Assembly (NCBI GenBank): GCA_934675585.1
Contig: CAKUQY010000029.1
Location: 1 to 22,534, forward strand
Reading direction: 5' to 3'
Origin: an uncultured Opitutales bacterium
GTDB lineage: Bacteria; Verrucomicrobiota; Verrucomicrobiia; Opitutales; UBA953
Length of the DNA: 22,534 nt
Shown piece by piece: positions 1 through 7,800 of the stretch (within the stretch, counting starts at the first letter, position 1; each line of letters opens with the position of its first letter). The notes below the pieces were generated by a model. It was not told the DNA's origin and did not search any database. It saw only the letters and a list, made by a program, of their open reading frames with translations. Both the position numbers and the translations under genes were made by a program.

Positions 1-432
1 TGCATAAACAGAGATTGATAGGTTATTACCGTTTTCACGATTGAAAACAAATGTTAAATCTTTTTTACCTTTGGCAACTGTCGAAACAAGTGTTTCATTA
101 ACTTCCGAACTCTTGTCAAAAAGAGGCATTGTTAAATTGTCATTTTGAACAGTAATTCCAGAAAGACCTGAATATGTTTTATCCCCGCTTTCAAGCGACA
201 ACAACGTAAAAGGTGACGTTCCTGAAGTAAAAGCATCCGAACCAACTGTTAATGCCACAGACCAAAGACTCCCAGAGGTCCAGTTCAATGCATTATCGCT
301 GACACTCCATGAAGCTGGAGATGTTCCTCCTACAGAACTTGGATGCTTTTCCCAAAGGGTCGCATTCGACAACGCAGCATTAGCGACGGTTGCCATCGCG
401 AGGAGGGATGTAATTGTAATAATATTTTTCAT
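1..432 (-). CDS. Secreted protein, N-terminal part (runs off left edge)
   Basis: An uninterrupted frame of 144 codons runs from ATG at 432 to the window edge. It begins MKNIITITSLLAMATVANAA, a typical Sec signal peptide with a short positive N-region, a hydrophobic core and an ANA-type cleavage site. The mature part is rich in Ser, Thr, Gly, Asn and Val with recurring W residues (TLWEK, ASWSV, LNWTSG, SLWSV), as in extracellular beta-sandwich or autotransporter/PEP-CTERM-like surface proteins, but I recognise no named domain. The C-terminus that would show an anchor or sorting signal is outside the window. Base and codon use differ from the other genes: it is AT-rich and has no copy of the GCGGGAACGC motif. 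No Shine-Dalgarno is visible. It is certain as an open frame with a signal peptide and unknown in function. Confidence 0.75.
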   Translation of the reverse strand, partial: MKNIITITSLLAMATVANAALSNATLWEKHPSSVGGTSPASWSVSDNALNWTSGSLWSVALTVGSDAFTSGTSPFTLLSLESGDKTYSGLSGITVQNDNLTMPLFDKSSEVNETLVSTVAKGKKDLTFVFNRENGNNLSISVYA

Positions 433-472
433 ATTTTGTGTATATTTATTTAGGTTATTGTTGAATGTTATT

Positions 473-497
473 TTTTAGAACTACAAAAATTCTAAAA
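473..497. repeat. 8-bp inverted repeat upstream of the secreted-protein gene
   Basis: TTTTAGAA (473-480) and TTCTAAAA (490-497) are perfect inverted arms around a 9-nt loop, about 40 bp upstream of the secreted gene's ATG and next to a run of 13 A at 501-513. On the minus strand this could be an operator-like dyad or a weak structure in the leader. The function is not known. Confidence 0.4.
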
Positions 498-659
498 CTC
501 AAAAAAAAAAAAACGCAAGCACAAAATTAAATTCGCGTTCCCGCAAGATTAAAAAATCAAAAAAAATTCTTCGTTTTCTTTAGCGAGCGAACGCGAGTAG
601 GTGCTCTTAAATTCTTTTTTTTCTTGTTCCCGCGCCTGCCGTTCCCGTTACGAAGAATA

Positions 660-796
660 AAAACAACCGTTGTCGTCGCTAACGCCGTTTTCTAACGAAA
701 ACGATTAGGGGCGAAAATAAAATTCGTCGAAATATTTTATTTTTCGCGGGAACGCGAGCGTTAGCGAGCGACGTTAGTTGCGACAACGGTTGTTTT
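660..796. repeat. Nested inverted-repeat structure (three-way-junction-like)
   Basis: The outer arms are 660-675 paired with 781-796 (16 bp perfect) and 676-685 paired with 758-767 (10 bp perfect). A 13-nt insertion (768-780) lies in the right arm between the two blocks. Inside are two further hairpins: CGTTTTC (686-692) with GAAAACG (697-703) around a 4-nt loop, and 711-723 with 734-747 (13 bp plus one bulged base) around a 10-nt loop. One GCGGGAACGC copy sits at the base of the second hairpin. It could be a structured RNA, a small palindromic mobile element (MITE-like) or a decayed repeat. No ORF fits it. Confidence 0.6.
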
Positions 797-880
797 GTTT
801 TTCCGTTCCCGCGCGTCTGCGTTGCCTTAGCAACGCGCCCAAAAAATCTTCGCGCCTTTGTGTCCTTCGTGTGAGATTTT

Positions 881-901
881 TTCCCGTTCCCGCGTTCCCG
901 C
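881..901 (+). repeat. Tandem pair of the iterated motif
   Basis: Two CGTTCCCG units lie head to tail with an 8-bp period, ending in CGCG. They directly follow a run resembling CTTTGTGTCCTTCGTGTGAGA, a degenerate 9-bp-type intergenic repeat. Confidence 0.6.
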
Positions 902-1066
902 GCCTTGTGGCGAAGTTTTTTTATTCACTCCCTTCGGGACTGGTGTTATTTTTGTTTTACCCCCACACGCGAGACGCGCATTCGCGCGACTATGACGATG
1001 ACAATGACGATGGCCGAGTTTGAAAATAACTGAAATAAAATTCGCTCGCTTTTGTGGGGGTTAGCC

Positions 1067-1090
1067 ATCGCGGGAACGCGTTCCCGCGAT
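1067..1090. repeat. 24-bp perfect palindrome made of two motif copies
   Basis: GCGGGAACGC on the plus strand runs straight into its reverse complement GCGTTCCCGC, sharing the central GC, and the symmetry extends out to ATC/GAT. With no spacer it is a protein-binding-type dyad or cruciform rather than a normal terminator stem. Confidence 0.75.
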
Positions 1091-1136
1091 TTCAGTGCCT
1101 TCGGCACAGCAAGGTTTGCAGAGTGAAAATAAAATT

Positions 1137-1157
1137 GGATACGCGAGACGCGCATCC
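1137..1157. repeat. REP-like 21-nt hairpin, copy 1
   Basis: Arms GGATACGCG and CGCGCATCC (one mismatch) surround an AGA loop, followed by TCCCATAAAATCT. The layout of 9-nt arms, AGA loop and a TCCCATAAAA tail is shared with the hairpin at 1281-1301 although the stem bases differ. A third core, ACGCGAGACGCGCAT, occurs at about 968-982 without full arms. Confidence 0.5.
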
Positions 1158-1165
1158 TCCCATAA

Positions 1166-1192
1166 AATCTGCGCAATCTGCGGAATCTGCGT
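1166..1192 (+). repeat. Three tandem 9-bp units AATCTGCGN
   Basis: AATCTGCGC, AATCTGCGG and AATCTGCGT follow each other without gaps. It is non-coding. A looser 9-bp periodicity of the same flavour (ATTTGCG/ATTCGCG) is seen at 9071-9117. Such degenerate 9-bp tandem runs are common intergenic debris in many large environmental genomes. Confidence 0.6.
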
Positions 1193-1203
1193 GAGAAAAT
1201 TCC

Positions 1204-1227
1204 CGTTCCCGCCGTTCCCGCGTTCCC
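1204..1227 (+). repeat. Three tandem copies of the iterated motif
   Basis: Three GTTCCC cores follow each other at 8-9 bp spacing, directly after the 9-bp tandem repeat and its GTGAGA end. The arrangement parallels 881-901, where GTGAGA plus a T-rich run also precedes tandem motifs, so the combination appears to be duplicated. Confidence 0.55.
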
Positions 1228-1280
1228 ATGTTCTGTCGCGCTTTCAGCGCTTGGAGTTTGCGGGAAAAAATAACAAAAAT

Positions 1281-1301
1281 GGAGCGGCAAGATGCCGCTC
1301 C
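1281..1301 (-). terminator. Perfect 9-bp hairpin with T-rich tail (REP-like, probable terminator)
   Basis: Arms GGAGCGGCA and TGCCGCTCC pair perfectly around a 3-nt loop (AGA on the plus strand). On the minus strand the hairpin is followed by ATTTTTGTTATTTTTT, so it is a plausible Rho-independent terminator about 90 nt beyond the acyltransferase stop. It has the same layout as the hairpin at 1137-1157, so it may be a repeat element co-opted as a terminator. Confidence 0.55.
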
Positions 1302-1307
1302 TCCCAT

Positions 1308-1379
1308 AAAAATCTTTTCGCCGTAAGCGCTTTTACTTGGTTCGCGTTTACTTCGCGTAAATTCGTAGTTGAAAAAATC
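1308..1379 (-). repeat. Dispersed intergenic repeat, copy A
   Basis: Read on the minus strand it begins GATTTTTTCAACTACGAAT, continues ATTTACGCGAAG and ends AAAAGCGCTTACGGCGAAAAG plus ATTTTT. The same beginning and end recur at 14741-14847 on the plus strand with a longer middle. In both copies a GGGARCG motif lies immediately upstream of the GATTTTTT start. Confidence 0.6.
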
Positions 1380-1388
1380 GCGTTCCCG

Positions 1389-2096
1389 TTATTGTGCGAG
1401 ATTTTTTAATTTTTCGCCGAATTCGTTGGCGAGTTCGGTGGTGTTCATCGTTTCCCAGTTTGCATCGTGAGGCAACATTTCCGCGCGAATATCGATTGTT
1501 GAAAATGGGATGGGAACGCCAAATTTATCCCACGAGTTAAAGTGCCAAGCATGTCGTGGATTCATTGCTAACAACAATACGATGCTATTTGATTTTTGAG
1601 CGAGCAATGCCGCGCCTTGATTGAAATGGTATTCGGGACCGCGCGGGCCGTCGGGAGTGATCGCGACATCTTCGCCAGCATCGAGCAATCTTGCCATTTC
1701 GAGCAAGGCCTGACCACCACGGCGCGAAGTTGAGCCGCGCACAGTTTTGACGCCGACAAGTTTAAAAATAGTTGCAAGCCAAGCGCCGTCTCTTGATGGC
1801 GAAACGAGTCCATTCATGGGAACGCCAGCTTTTGTGCGAAAGCGTTTAAAAACCTCGACAATTGTAAAAAGTTGTCCGTGCCAAAACAAAATAAGATGTC
1901 CGTTTTTTGCGTTTTCAAAATATTTTTTTTGCTCGGGCAATTCAAAGTTAAAGCGCAATGTGCGCGTCCACAAGCGCATCAAAAACAACAATGGTGCCAA
2001 GAGGCAGCATTTGAAAAATGAGGCTCCGTGCACGCGATTTTGCCGGCGCGCTTCATTTTCATCGTATTTGCGCGTGGGCTGTTTTTGTCGTTTCAT
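1389..2096 (-). CDS. Lysophospholipid acyltransferase family protein (DUF374-like)
   Basis: The 235-aa protein matches the DUF374 group of the lysophospholipid/lipid A acyltransferase superfamily. A hydrophobic segment near residues 29-42 probably anchors it in the inner membrane. The motifs are in family order: FWHGQ at 71-75 (carrying the catalytic-type His), SPSRDG at 99-104, the VRGS box at 119-122 followed by SRRGG, and TPDGPRGP at 147-154. The protein would transfer a fatty acyl chain to a lipid acceptor, perhaps a lysophospholipid or lipid A-type glycolipid; the substrate cannot be told from sequence. Length is normal for the group. The ATG at 2096 is the only sensible start and has no Shine-Dalgarno. 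It lies just downstream of the TPR gene's terminator, so it either depends on read-through or has a promoter I cannot define. It carries two weak motif copies (about 1513 and 1818). Confidence 0.85.
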   Translation of the reverse strand: MKRQKQPTRKYDENEARRQNRVHGASFFKCCLLAPLLFLMRLWTRTLRFNFELPEQKKYFENAKNGHLILFWHGQLFTIVEVFKRFRTKAGVPMNGLVSPSRDGAWLATIFKLVGVKTVRGSTSRRGGQALLEMARLLDAGEDVAITPDGPRGPEYHFNQGAALLAQKSNSIVLLLAMNPRHAWHFNSWDKFGVPIPFSTIDIRAEMLPHDANWETMNTTELANEFGEKLKNLAQ

Positions 2097-2107
2097 TGAA
2101 AAAAAAT

Positions 2108-2145
2108 GCGTTCCCGCGAAGCGATTTTTGGTTTCGCGGGAACGC
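2108..2145 (-). terminator. Terminator made of two inverted motif copies (after the TPR gene)
   Basis: GCGTTCCCGCGAA (2108-2120) and TTCGCGGGAACGC (2133-2145) are perfect 13-bp arms around a 12-nt loop. On the minus strand the stem is followed by ATTTTTTTTC. It lies between the TPR gene stop (2153) and the acyltransferase ATG (2096). The stem consists of the iterated oligomer in inverted orientation, as known for DNA-uptake sequences in Neisseria and Haemophilus. Confidence 0.85.
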
Positions 2146-2152
2146 TAATAAA

Positions 2153-3541
2153 TTACGAATAAGATTGATTAATCTTTTCTGCGACGTCTTTGTAAGATGC
2201 GTCTGCCATGTAAATTGATTTGTATTCAGCGAGAGCTCCTGCCTTGTCGCCTGCTTTTTCAAGCGCGGTGGCGAGTTCGTAAACGATATCTTTTTTGGTA
2301 TCGTTCATTTGTTTAAGCTCTTCTTTTGCGACTTTTAATTGGTCTATCGCGAGGTCGAATTTACCCGACGCGATAAATGCACGACCGAGATTGAGCATTG
2401 CTGCGTGGCGATTTTTAGGAGCGCGTTGAGCCAATTGGAGTTCGCGAATCGCGCCATCAACATCGTTTTTAGCGAGCAAGCGCAAGCCGTAATCGTAACG
2501 ATAATTGTAATCGTTTGGATATTTTTCGACGAGATTTTTAATTGATTGCAAGCTGTATTCGTCGAGCGATGCTTTAAGCGAAGCCAAATAATCTTTGTAT
2601 TCTTGATCGTCTGGGTGTTCGGTCAAATAATCTTCGGCTTCTTTAATGCGCTTGTCATAATTTTCGAGCATGAGCGCGTGTTCTTGCTTTTCGAGGGTCG
2701 CATCCACTTTACCGTTTTCGGTTTCGCGGGCACGTTGAATTGCCTCAACTGCGGCATCGAGATCGCCCATAATTTTGTAATTACGCGCGAGTTCGCGATA
2801 AAGTTGCAAATCGGCAGGATTCTTTGAGATTTTTTCAAGCAATTCTGGAATTTGCTCTTGCGCGGAATCGGCGTCTGAAACCACGCGACTTTTCTTTTCC
2901 AACTCGATTGCTTTTTCGGAATTTGCAAGTTTTGAGCGATAGTCTTTGCTTTCGTCCCAACCACCGCTATTCATCGTTTGCGCGACAGAAACTTGGCGTG
3001 CGAGTTCTTGCAAATCGCCGTTATTTGGGAATTTTTTCAATGCGGTATCGACGACGGTGATTGCGCGATTAGAATCTTTATCTTTCAACAATGCCGAAAC
3101 CAATTTGGAGAAATTTTCAATTTTGGGGTCAACAGCGACAATATTTTCATAAGCGATGCCAACGACATCCCAAAATTCAGCGGCTTCGCCAGCATTTGCG
3201 AGCGACATATTGGCTGCGTAATCGAAAGGATTTTTACAAAGTTTTTTCTCAGCTTCGAGAATTGCTTTTTTAGGATCTTTCGCTGCCGCGGCGACGCTCA
3301 CAATACTCATTGACGCCAACGCTTTAGAAAAACCGTTGATCGGCGTGGGACGTTTTCTCGTTGCAATCATTTGTGCTTGACGCAACAAACGACGCACTTG
3401 GGTGCATTCTGGGTGGCGACCAATCACCGCCAAACAAGTTTCCATCGCAACGCCAGCGTTCCCGCTTTTAATTGCATTTTCAGCAGCCGCAATTTGCTTC
3501 TGCTCACGTGGATCAATTTCGCTCAAAAGAACTTTTGCCAT
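2153..3541 (-). CDS. TPR-repeat protein
   Basis: The 462-aa protein starts at MAKVLLSEIDPREQ (ATG at 3541). A longer frame to 3637 would need a TTG start and would cross the promoter and stem-loop, so I reject it. The chain is alpha-helical with tetratricopeptide-like units, for example KNPADLQLYRELARNYKIMG, HPDDQEYKDYLASL, YPNDYNYRYDYGLRLLAKN, RHAAMLNLGRAFIASGKFD and KKDIVYELATALEKAGDKAG. There is no signal peptide; one weakly hydrophobic stretch (KALASMSIVSVAAAA) follows the N-terminal repeat. TPRs act as protein-protein scaffolds, and no catalytic domain is visible. Only one iterated motif copy (near 3462) occurs in this 1.4-kb gene, and the following 1.3 kb of it is empty of motif, unlike most neighbours. 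A promoter and terminator flank it, suggesting a single-gene unit. Confidence 0.85.
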   Translation of the reverse strand: MAKVLLSEIDPREQKQIAAAENAIKSGNAGVAMETCLAVIGRHPECTQVRRLLRQAQMIATRKRPTPINGFSKALASMSIVSVAAAAKDPKKAILEAEKKLCKNPFDYAANMSLANAGEAAEFWDVVGIAYENIVAVDPKIENFSKLVSALLKDKDSNRAITVVDTALKKFPNNGDLQELARQVSVAQTMNSGGWDESKDYRSKLANSEKAIELEKKSRVVSDADSAQEQIPELLEKISKNPADLQLYRELARNYKIMGDLDAAVEAIQRARETENGKVDATLEKQEHALMLENYDKRIKEAEDYLTEHPDDQEYKDYLASLKASLDEYSLQSIKNLVEKYPNDYNYRYDYGLRLLAKNDVDGAIRELQLAQRAPKNRHAAMLNLGRAFIASGKFDLAIDQLKVAKEELKQMNDTKKDIVYELATALEKAGDKAGALAEYKSIYMADASYKDVAEKINQSYS

Positions 3542-3568
3542 AAAAAAATAAGGGGGGTTATCAATAAA

Positions 3569-3597
3569 ATTATGCGTTCCCGCGCGTATGTTTGCAA
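3569..3597 (-). promoter_or_regulatory. Probable sigma70-type promoter of the TPR gene
   Basis: On the minus strand there is TTGCAA (3592-3597), a 17-nt spacer and CATAAT (3569-3574), giving a leader of about 20 nt before the ATG at 3541. The spacer contains the iterated motif, ending GGGAACG directly against the -10, as in the rimO promoter. The leader has a run of six C and no Shine-Dalgarno. Confidence 0.55.
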
Positions 3598-3616
3598 GAT
3601 TAAAGCGCGGGAACGC
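3574..3616 (-). terminator. Stem-loop from an inverted motif pair between pyrD and the TPR gene
   Basis: GCGTTCCCGCGC (3574-3585) and GCGCGGGAACGC (3605-3616) form a perfect 12-bp stem with a 19-nt loop. On the minus strand it follows the pyrD stop (3659) and is trailed by ATAATTTTATTG, a poor U-tract, so termination may be partial. The -35 of the TPR-gene promoter lies in the loop and its -10 immediately after the stem, so terminator and promoter overlap. Confidence 0.6.
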
Positions 3617-3658
3617 GAGAAAATAAGTCAACAACAATCTGCGTTGCGGGAACGCAAA

Positions 3659-4753
3659 TTATGCATGCGGAATATCTGTTTGATTCCAAGCATAAGCGTG
3701 GGCAATATCGCGCGCAAAAAAAGGTCCGCGGAAAATCATACCGCTATAAATTTGCACCAACGATGCGCCTACCGCGAGATAGCGGTCGACGTCTTCGACC
3801 GAACTAATACCACCGCAACCAATAACGGGCAATTTATAGTCGGTTGCGCGCACAATGTAGCGCACAATATCAAGTGATTTGTTGTACAAAGGCGCTCCTG
3901 AAAGTCCGCCCTTAGTAACAACATTTGGCATATCTGCGGGACGCACAACTGTTGTATTTGTTGCGATAATTCCCGACATTTTTGTATCTTCGACGACTTC
4001 GAGAACTTCGTCGATTTGCGGGAACGTTAAATCGGGAGCGATTTTTAAAAGAATTGGCAAAGCTTTGCAGTTTGTTTTTTGAGCATACGCGCGATTTTCG
4101 TGTTGCAATTCTGAAAGCAAAGTATAAAGTTGCTCGTGGTTGTGCAATTCGCGCAAATTAGGTGTATTTGGCGAGCTAATATTGACAACAAAATAATCTG
4201 CCAATGGTGCCAAACGACGAAATGAAGCGACATAATCTTCGACAGCTTTGTCGAGCGGGCAAACTTTTGATTTGCCAATATTGATTCCCAAAACAAAATC
4301 GCGGTTGCCCTTGCCGCGCCAGCCCATTTTTGCAATGCGGTCGGCAATCATGTCGGCGCCATCATTTGGAAAACCGAAACTATTAACAATTGCTTCTTTT
4401 TCTGGATAGCGAAAAACGCGTGGCTTTTCGTTGCCTGGCTGTGGCTGTTGTGTAACCGTGCCGATTTCAACGTGGCCAAAACCTAACGCGCCCAACGCAG
4501 GCCAAACGCTCGCTTGTTTGTCATAACCCGCAGCGAGGCCAACGATATTAGGAAATTTTAAGCCAAAAAGCTCAATCGGTTCTTGCTTGGGCAAGCGGGT
4601 ATTTTGCATATTAAAATGTTCCATTGCAGACACGAGCGGACGCATCATCGAGAACAATTTAAGCGCTAATAACGTTTGCTCGTGCGCTTTTTCTGGATCT
4701 TTAAACAATTTAAAGATAATTGGGCGCATAAGCGATTCATATAAATAATCCAT
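3659..4753 (-). CDS. pyrD: Dihydroorotate dehydrogenase (quinone), class 2
   Basis: This 364-aa flavoenzyme oxidises dihydroorotate to orotate with membrane quinone as acceptor, the fourth step of UMP synthesis. The N-terminal helix extension (MDYLYESLMRPIIFKLF, then PEKAHE) is the class 2 membrane-association element. FMN and substrate motifs follow in order: GLAAGYDK (72-79), NSFGFPNDG (124-132), NIGKSK (158-163), NISSPNTPNLR with the catalytic-type Ser (191-201), LLKIAPDL (235-242), TNTT (265-268), GGLSGAPL (282-289) and GCGGISS (312-318). Length and order are normal. Its own promoter (4763-4791) lies just downstream of the carB terminator, with the -10 box only 9 nt before the ATG, so the mRNA is probably almost leaderless. 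There is no Shine-Dalgarno. Confidence 0.97.
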   Translation of the reverse strand: MDYLYESLMRPIIFKLFKDPEKAHEQTLLALKLFSMMRPLVSAMEHFNMQNTRLPKQEPIELFGLKFPNIVGLAAGYDKQASVWPALGALGFGHVEIGTVTQQPQPGNEKPRVFRYPEKEAIVNSFGFPNDGADMIADRIAKMGWRGKGNRDFVLGINIGKSKVCPLDKAVEDYVASFRRLAPLADYFVVNISSPNTPNLRELHNHEQLYTLLSELQHENRAYAQKTNCKALPILLKIAPDLTFPQIDEVLEVVEDTKMSGIIATNTTVVRPADMPNVVTKGGLSGAPLYNKSLDIVRYIVRATDYKLPVIGCGGISSVEDVDRYLAVGASLVQIYSGMIFRGPFFARDIAHAYAWNQTDIPHA

Positions 4754-4762
4754 AATATTTCT

Positions 4763-4791
4763 ATTTTAAGCACCAAAAATCACAAGAGCAA
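4763..4791 (-). promoter_or_regulatory. pyrD promoter with near-leaderless geometry
   Basis: On the minus strand TTGCTC (4786-4791), a 17-nt spacer and TAAAAT (4763-4768) are followed by 9 nt and the ATG at 4753. With a usual start about 7 nt after the -10, the 5' leader would be only 2-4 nt. The same TTGCTC-N17-(-10)-N9-ATG arrangement is found at pyrB. Confidence 0.6.
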
Positions 4792-4803
4792 CGCAAAAAC
4801 AAA

Positions 4804-4834
4804 CACGGCCCTCGCACCGAAGTGGAGAGCCGTG
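4804..4834 (-). terminator. Rho-independent terminator after carB
   Basis: On the minus strand CACGGCTCTC and GAGGGCCGTG pair over 10 positions with one mismatch, with an 11-nt loop, followed by TTTGTTTTTG (4803 downward). It lies 55 nt beyond the carB stop and ends just before the -35 of pyrD, so it would insulate pyrD from carB transcription or act as a partial block. Confidence 0.75.
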
Positions 4835-4889
4835 GAACTACAAACAAACAAATTTAATTAAGATAAACTTAATTGCAAATTATTAAACA

Positions 4890-7800
4890 CTATTTTGAAG
4901 CATTTTTCAAGAGTTTATGATGTTCTTGCAATGAAAGCACGTCGGTTTGGCCTGCTTGAGCTGCCGCAATACCTTCAACAACCGCAGCAGCAGCCGCAAG
5001 CGTCGTGAAATAAGGCACGCGCATTTTGATGGCGCTTTTACGAATATAAGAGTCGTCAATCATTGAACGTTTGCCCGCAGGTGTGTTAACAATTAAGGAA
5101 ATTTCTTTGTTCACAACGCCATCAACGATGTTTGGACGGCCTTCGTGTTGTTTCTTAATCAGTTGGCAAGCAATGCCGTTTTGAGTGAAGAAATCGTACG
5201 TTCCCGCCGTCGCCTTAATCGCAAAGCCCAATTTTTCAAAGCCCTTGCCGATTTCGAGCGCTTGTTGCGTTTTTTCTGCAATGGTGATCAAAACCGTTCC
5301 CGCGAGTGGCAACAACGATCCCGTCGCTTCTTGTGCTTTGTAAAATGCCGTGCCAAAATCGGGAGCGATGCCGAGCACTTCGCCTGTCGAACGCATTTCT
5401 GGCCCGAGCACGGGATCGACTTCTGGGAATTTATCAAATGGCAACATCGCTTCTTTGACGCCATAGTGCGTTCCCGCGACGAATGGTTTCAAGTTCAAAT
5501 CTGCAAGTTTTTTGCCCATCATCAATTCGGTCGCAGCGCGCGCCATTTGAATGTTGCAAACTTTCGACACGAGCGGAACCGTCCGTGAAGCGCGTGGGTT
5601 CGCCTCGATCACGTAAACTTTGCCGTCTTCGATTGCGTATTGCATATTCATCAAGCCGACAACGCCCAATTCTTGTGCAATTTTTTTCGTGTAAAGCAAA
5701 ATGTCTTTGTATTGTTTTTCTGGAATATGCACTGGCGGGATCACGCAAGCCGAGTCGCCCGAGTGAATGCCCGCGAGCTCAATATGTTCCATCACCGAAG
5801 GCACAAGAACATCGTTCCCGTCAGAAAGCGCGTCGCATTCGCATTCGAGCGCGTTGCGCAAGAAACGGTCCACGAGCAACGGTGCGTCTTCCGTAACGCC
5901 AATTGCCTTGCTGACATATTCGCGCAAAGCGTTGTCGTCATAAACAACTTCCATGCCACGTCCGCCCAAAACGAACGACGGACGAATCATCACAGGATAG
6001 CCGACTTTGTGAGCGATTGCCAAAGCTTCGTCAATATTAATCGCCATGCCTGCTTCCGGCATTGGGATTTCGAGCTTTTGCATCATCAAGCGGAAAAGAT
6101 CGCGATCTTCTGCCGTGTCGATGGTGTCAATTGAAGTTCCCAAAATCTTCACGCCCGCTTCCGAAAGTTTGCGAGCAAGATTGAGCGGCGTTTGACCACC
6201 AAATTGCACGATAACGCCTTCTGGTTTTTCGTGTTCGTAAATCGCAAGCACGTCTTCAAGAGTCAATGGCTCAAAATAAAGTTTATCCGAAGTATCATAG
6301 TCTGTCGAAACCGTTTCGGGATTGCAATTGACCATAATGGTTTCGTAGCCCAAATTTCGAAGTGCCATCGCCGCGTGGCAGCAGCAATAGTCAAATTCAA
6401 TGCCTTGACCAATTCGGTTGGGGCCGCCACCAAGCACCATCACTTTTTTCTTACTTGATGCAGGCAATGGCATCACGGGAACGCTCTCTGCGTAGGTTGA
6501 GAAATAGTAGCAAGCATTCTCAACACCACTCACGGGAACGGCTTCCCAACGTTCGACAACGCCCAACGCAATGCGTTTTTCGCGAATCGTTTTTTCGGGA
6601 ACGCCCAAAATTTTTGCGAGATACGCGTCCGCAAAACCATCTTTTTTCGCTTGGATCAACAAATCGTCCGCGGGAACGCTTCCTTTGGTTGCGAGCATTT
6701 TTTCTTCGAGCTCGACCAATTCTTTTGCTTGTTGCAAGAACCAGCGATTTACAAATGTTTTGTCAAAAATTTCGTCGATCGTTGCGCCTTTGCGGAGCGC
6801 TTCGTAAATGATAAAATGGCGCTCGCTGGACGCTTCTTGCAACATTGCGAGCAATTCATCTTTGCTCAATTCATTAAAATTCTTTGCAAAGCCCAAGCCC
6901 ATGCGACCATTTTCGAGCGAGCGGATTGCTTTTTGGAACGCTTCCTTGTAATTTTTGCCGATGCTCATCACTTCGCCGACGGCTTTCATTTGCGTTCCCA
7001 ACTTATCTTGCACGCCTTTAAATTTTTCAAATGCCCAACGCGCAAATTTTACCACAACATAATCACCGCTCGGCGTGTATTTGTCGAGTGTGCCGTCGCG
7101 CCAATAAGGAATATCGCTCAAATTCAAGCCCGAAGCGAGTTTTGCAGAAATCAACGCGATGGGGAAACCTGTCGCTTTTGAAGCGAGTGCCGACGAACGC
7201 GACGTGCGCGGATTGATTTCGATGATCACGATGCGACCATCTTTTGGATTGCGCGCAAATTGCACATTCGTCCCCCCGATCACGCCGATCGTGTCAATAA
7301 TTTTCCAAGCTTTTTCTTGCAAATCTTTTTGAACTTCTGCGGGAACGGTCATCATCGGAGCCGTGCAGAAACTGTCGCCCGTATGAACGCCCACGGGATC
7401 GACGTTTTCGATAAAACAAACCGAAATCAGTTTTCCTGTCGCGTCGCGCACGACTTCAACTTCGAGCTCTTCCCAGCCGAGAATCGATTCTTCAATCAAG
7501 CATTGATTGGTCATCGACGCTTGCAAACCGCGCGCCACGATCGTTTTCAATTCGTCAAGATTGTAAACCAAGCCGCCGCCAGCGCCGCCCATGGTGTAAG
7601 CCGGACGCACCACCAGCGGGAACCCAAGTTGCTCTGAAATTTTAATCGCTTCATCAACCGTGTAAGCAATATCACTGCGCGGCATATCAATGCCGATGCG
7701 CGACATTGTTTCTTTGAAAATAAGACGGTCTTCGCCGCGCTCAATCGCTTCGAGATTAACACCAATCACTTTGACGCCATATTTTTCAAAAACGCCTTTT

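Larger units (their letters stand above)
433..1388. other. 956-bp non-coding, repeat-rich intergenic region
   Basis: I see no credible gene here. The open frames on both strands are Arg/Phe/Ser-rich translations of repeats with no recognisable family or conserved start. The region holds about a dozen copies of the GTTCCCG motif (including tandem sets at 881-901 and 1204-1227 and a perfect palindrome at 1067-1090), a nested inverted-repeat structure at 660-796, two REP-like hairpins (1137-1157, 1281-1301), a 9-bp tandem repeat (1166-1192), a 13-A tract at 501-513 and an 8-bp inverted repeat at 473-497 upstream of the secreted-protein gene. It separates that gene from the acyltransferase gene. 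Confidence 0.7.

Noticed and set aside
881..1227. Motif arrays as a CRISPR array
   Set aside because: Units are 8-10 bp, tandem or singly dispersed, without regular spacers and without cas genes.
778..1409. Open frames of 71-114 codons on both strands in the left intergenic region
   Set aside because: They translate repeats and hairpins into Arg/Phe/Ser-rich peptides, overlap each other on both strands and match no family.
3542..3637. Longer N-terminus of the TPR protein
   Set aside because: It needs a TTG start and would place coding sequence over the promoter and the motif stem-loop; MAKVLLSE at 3541 is a natural ATG start.
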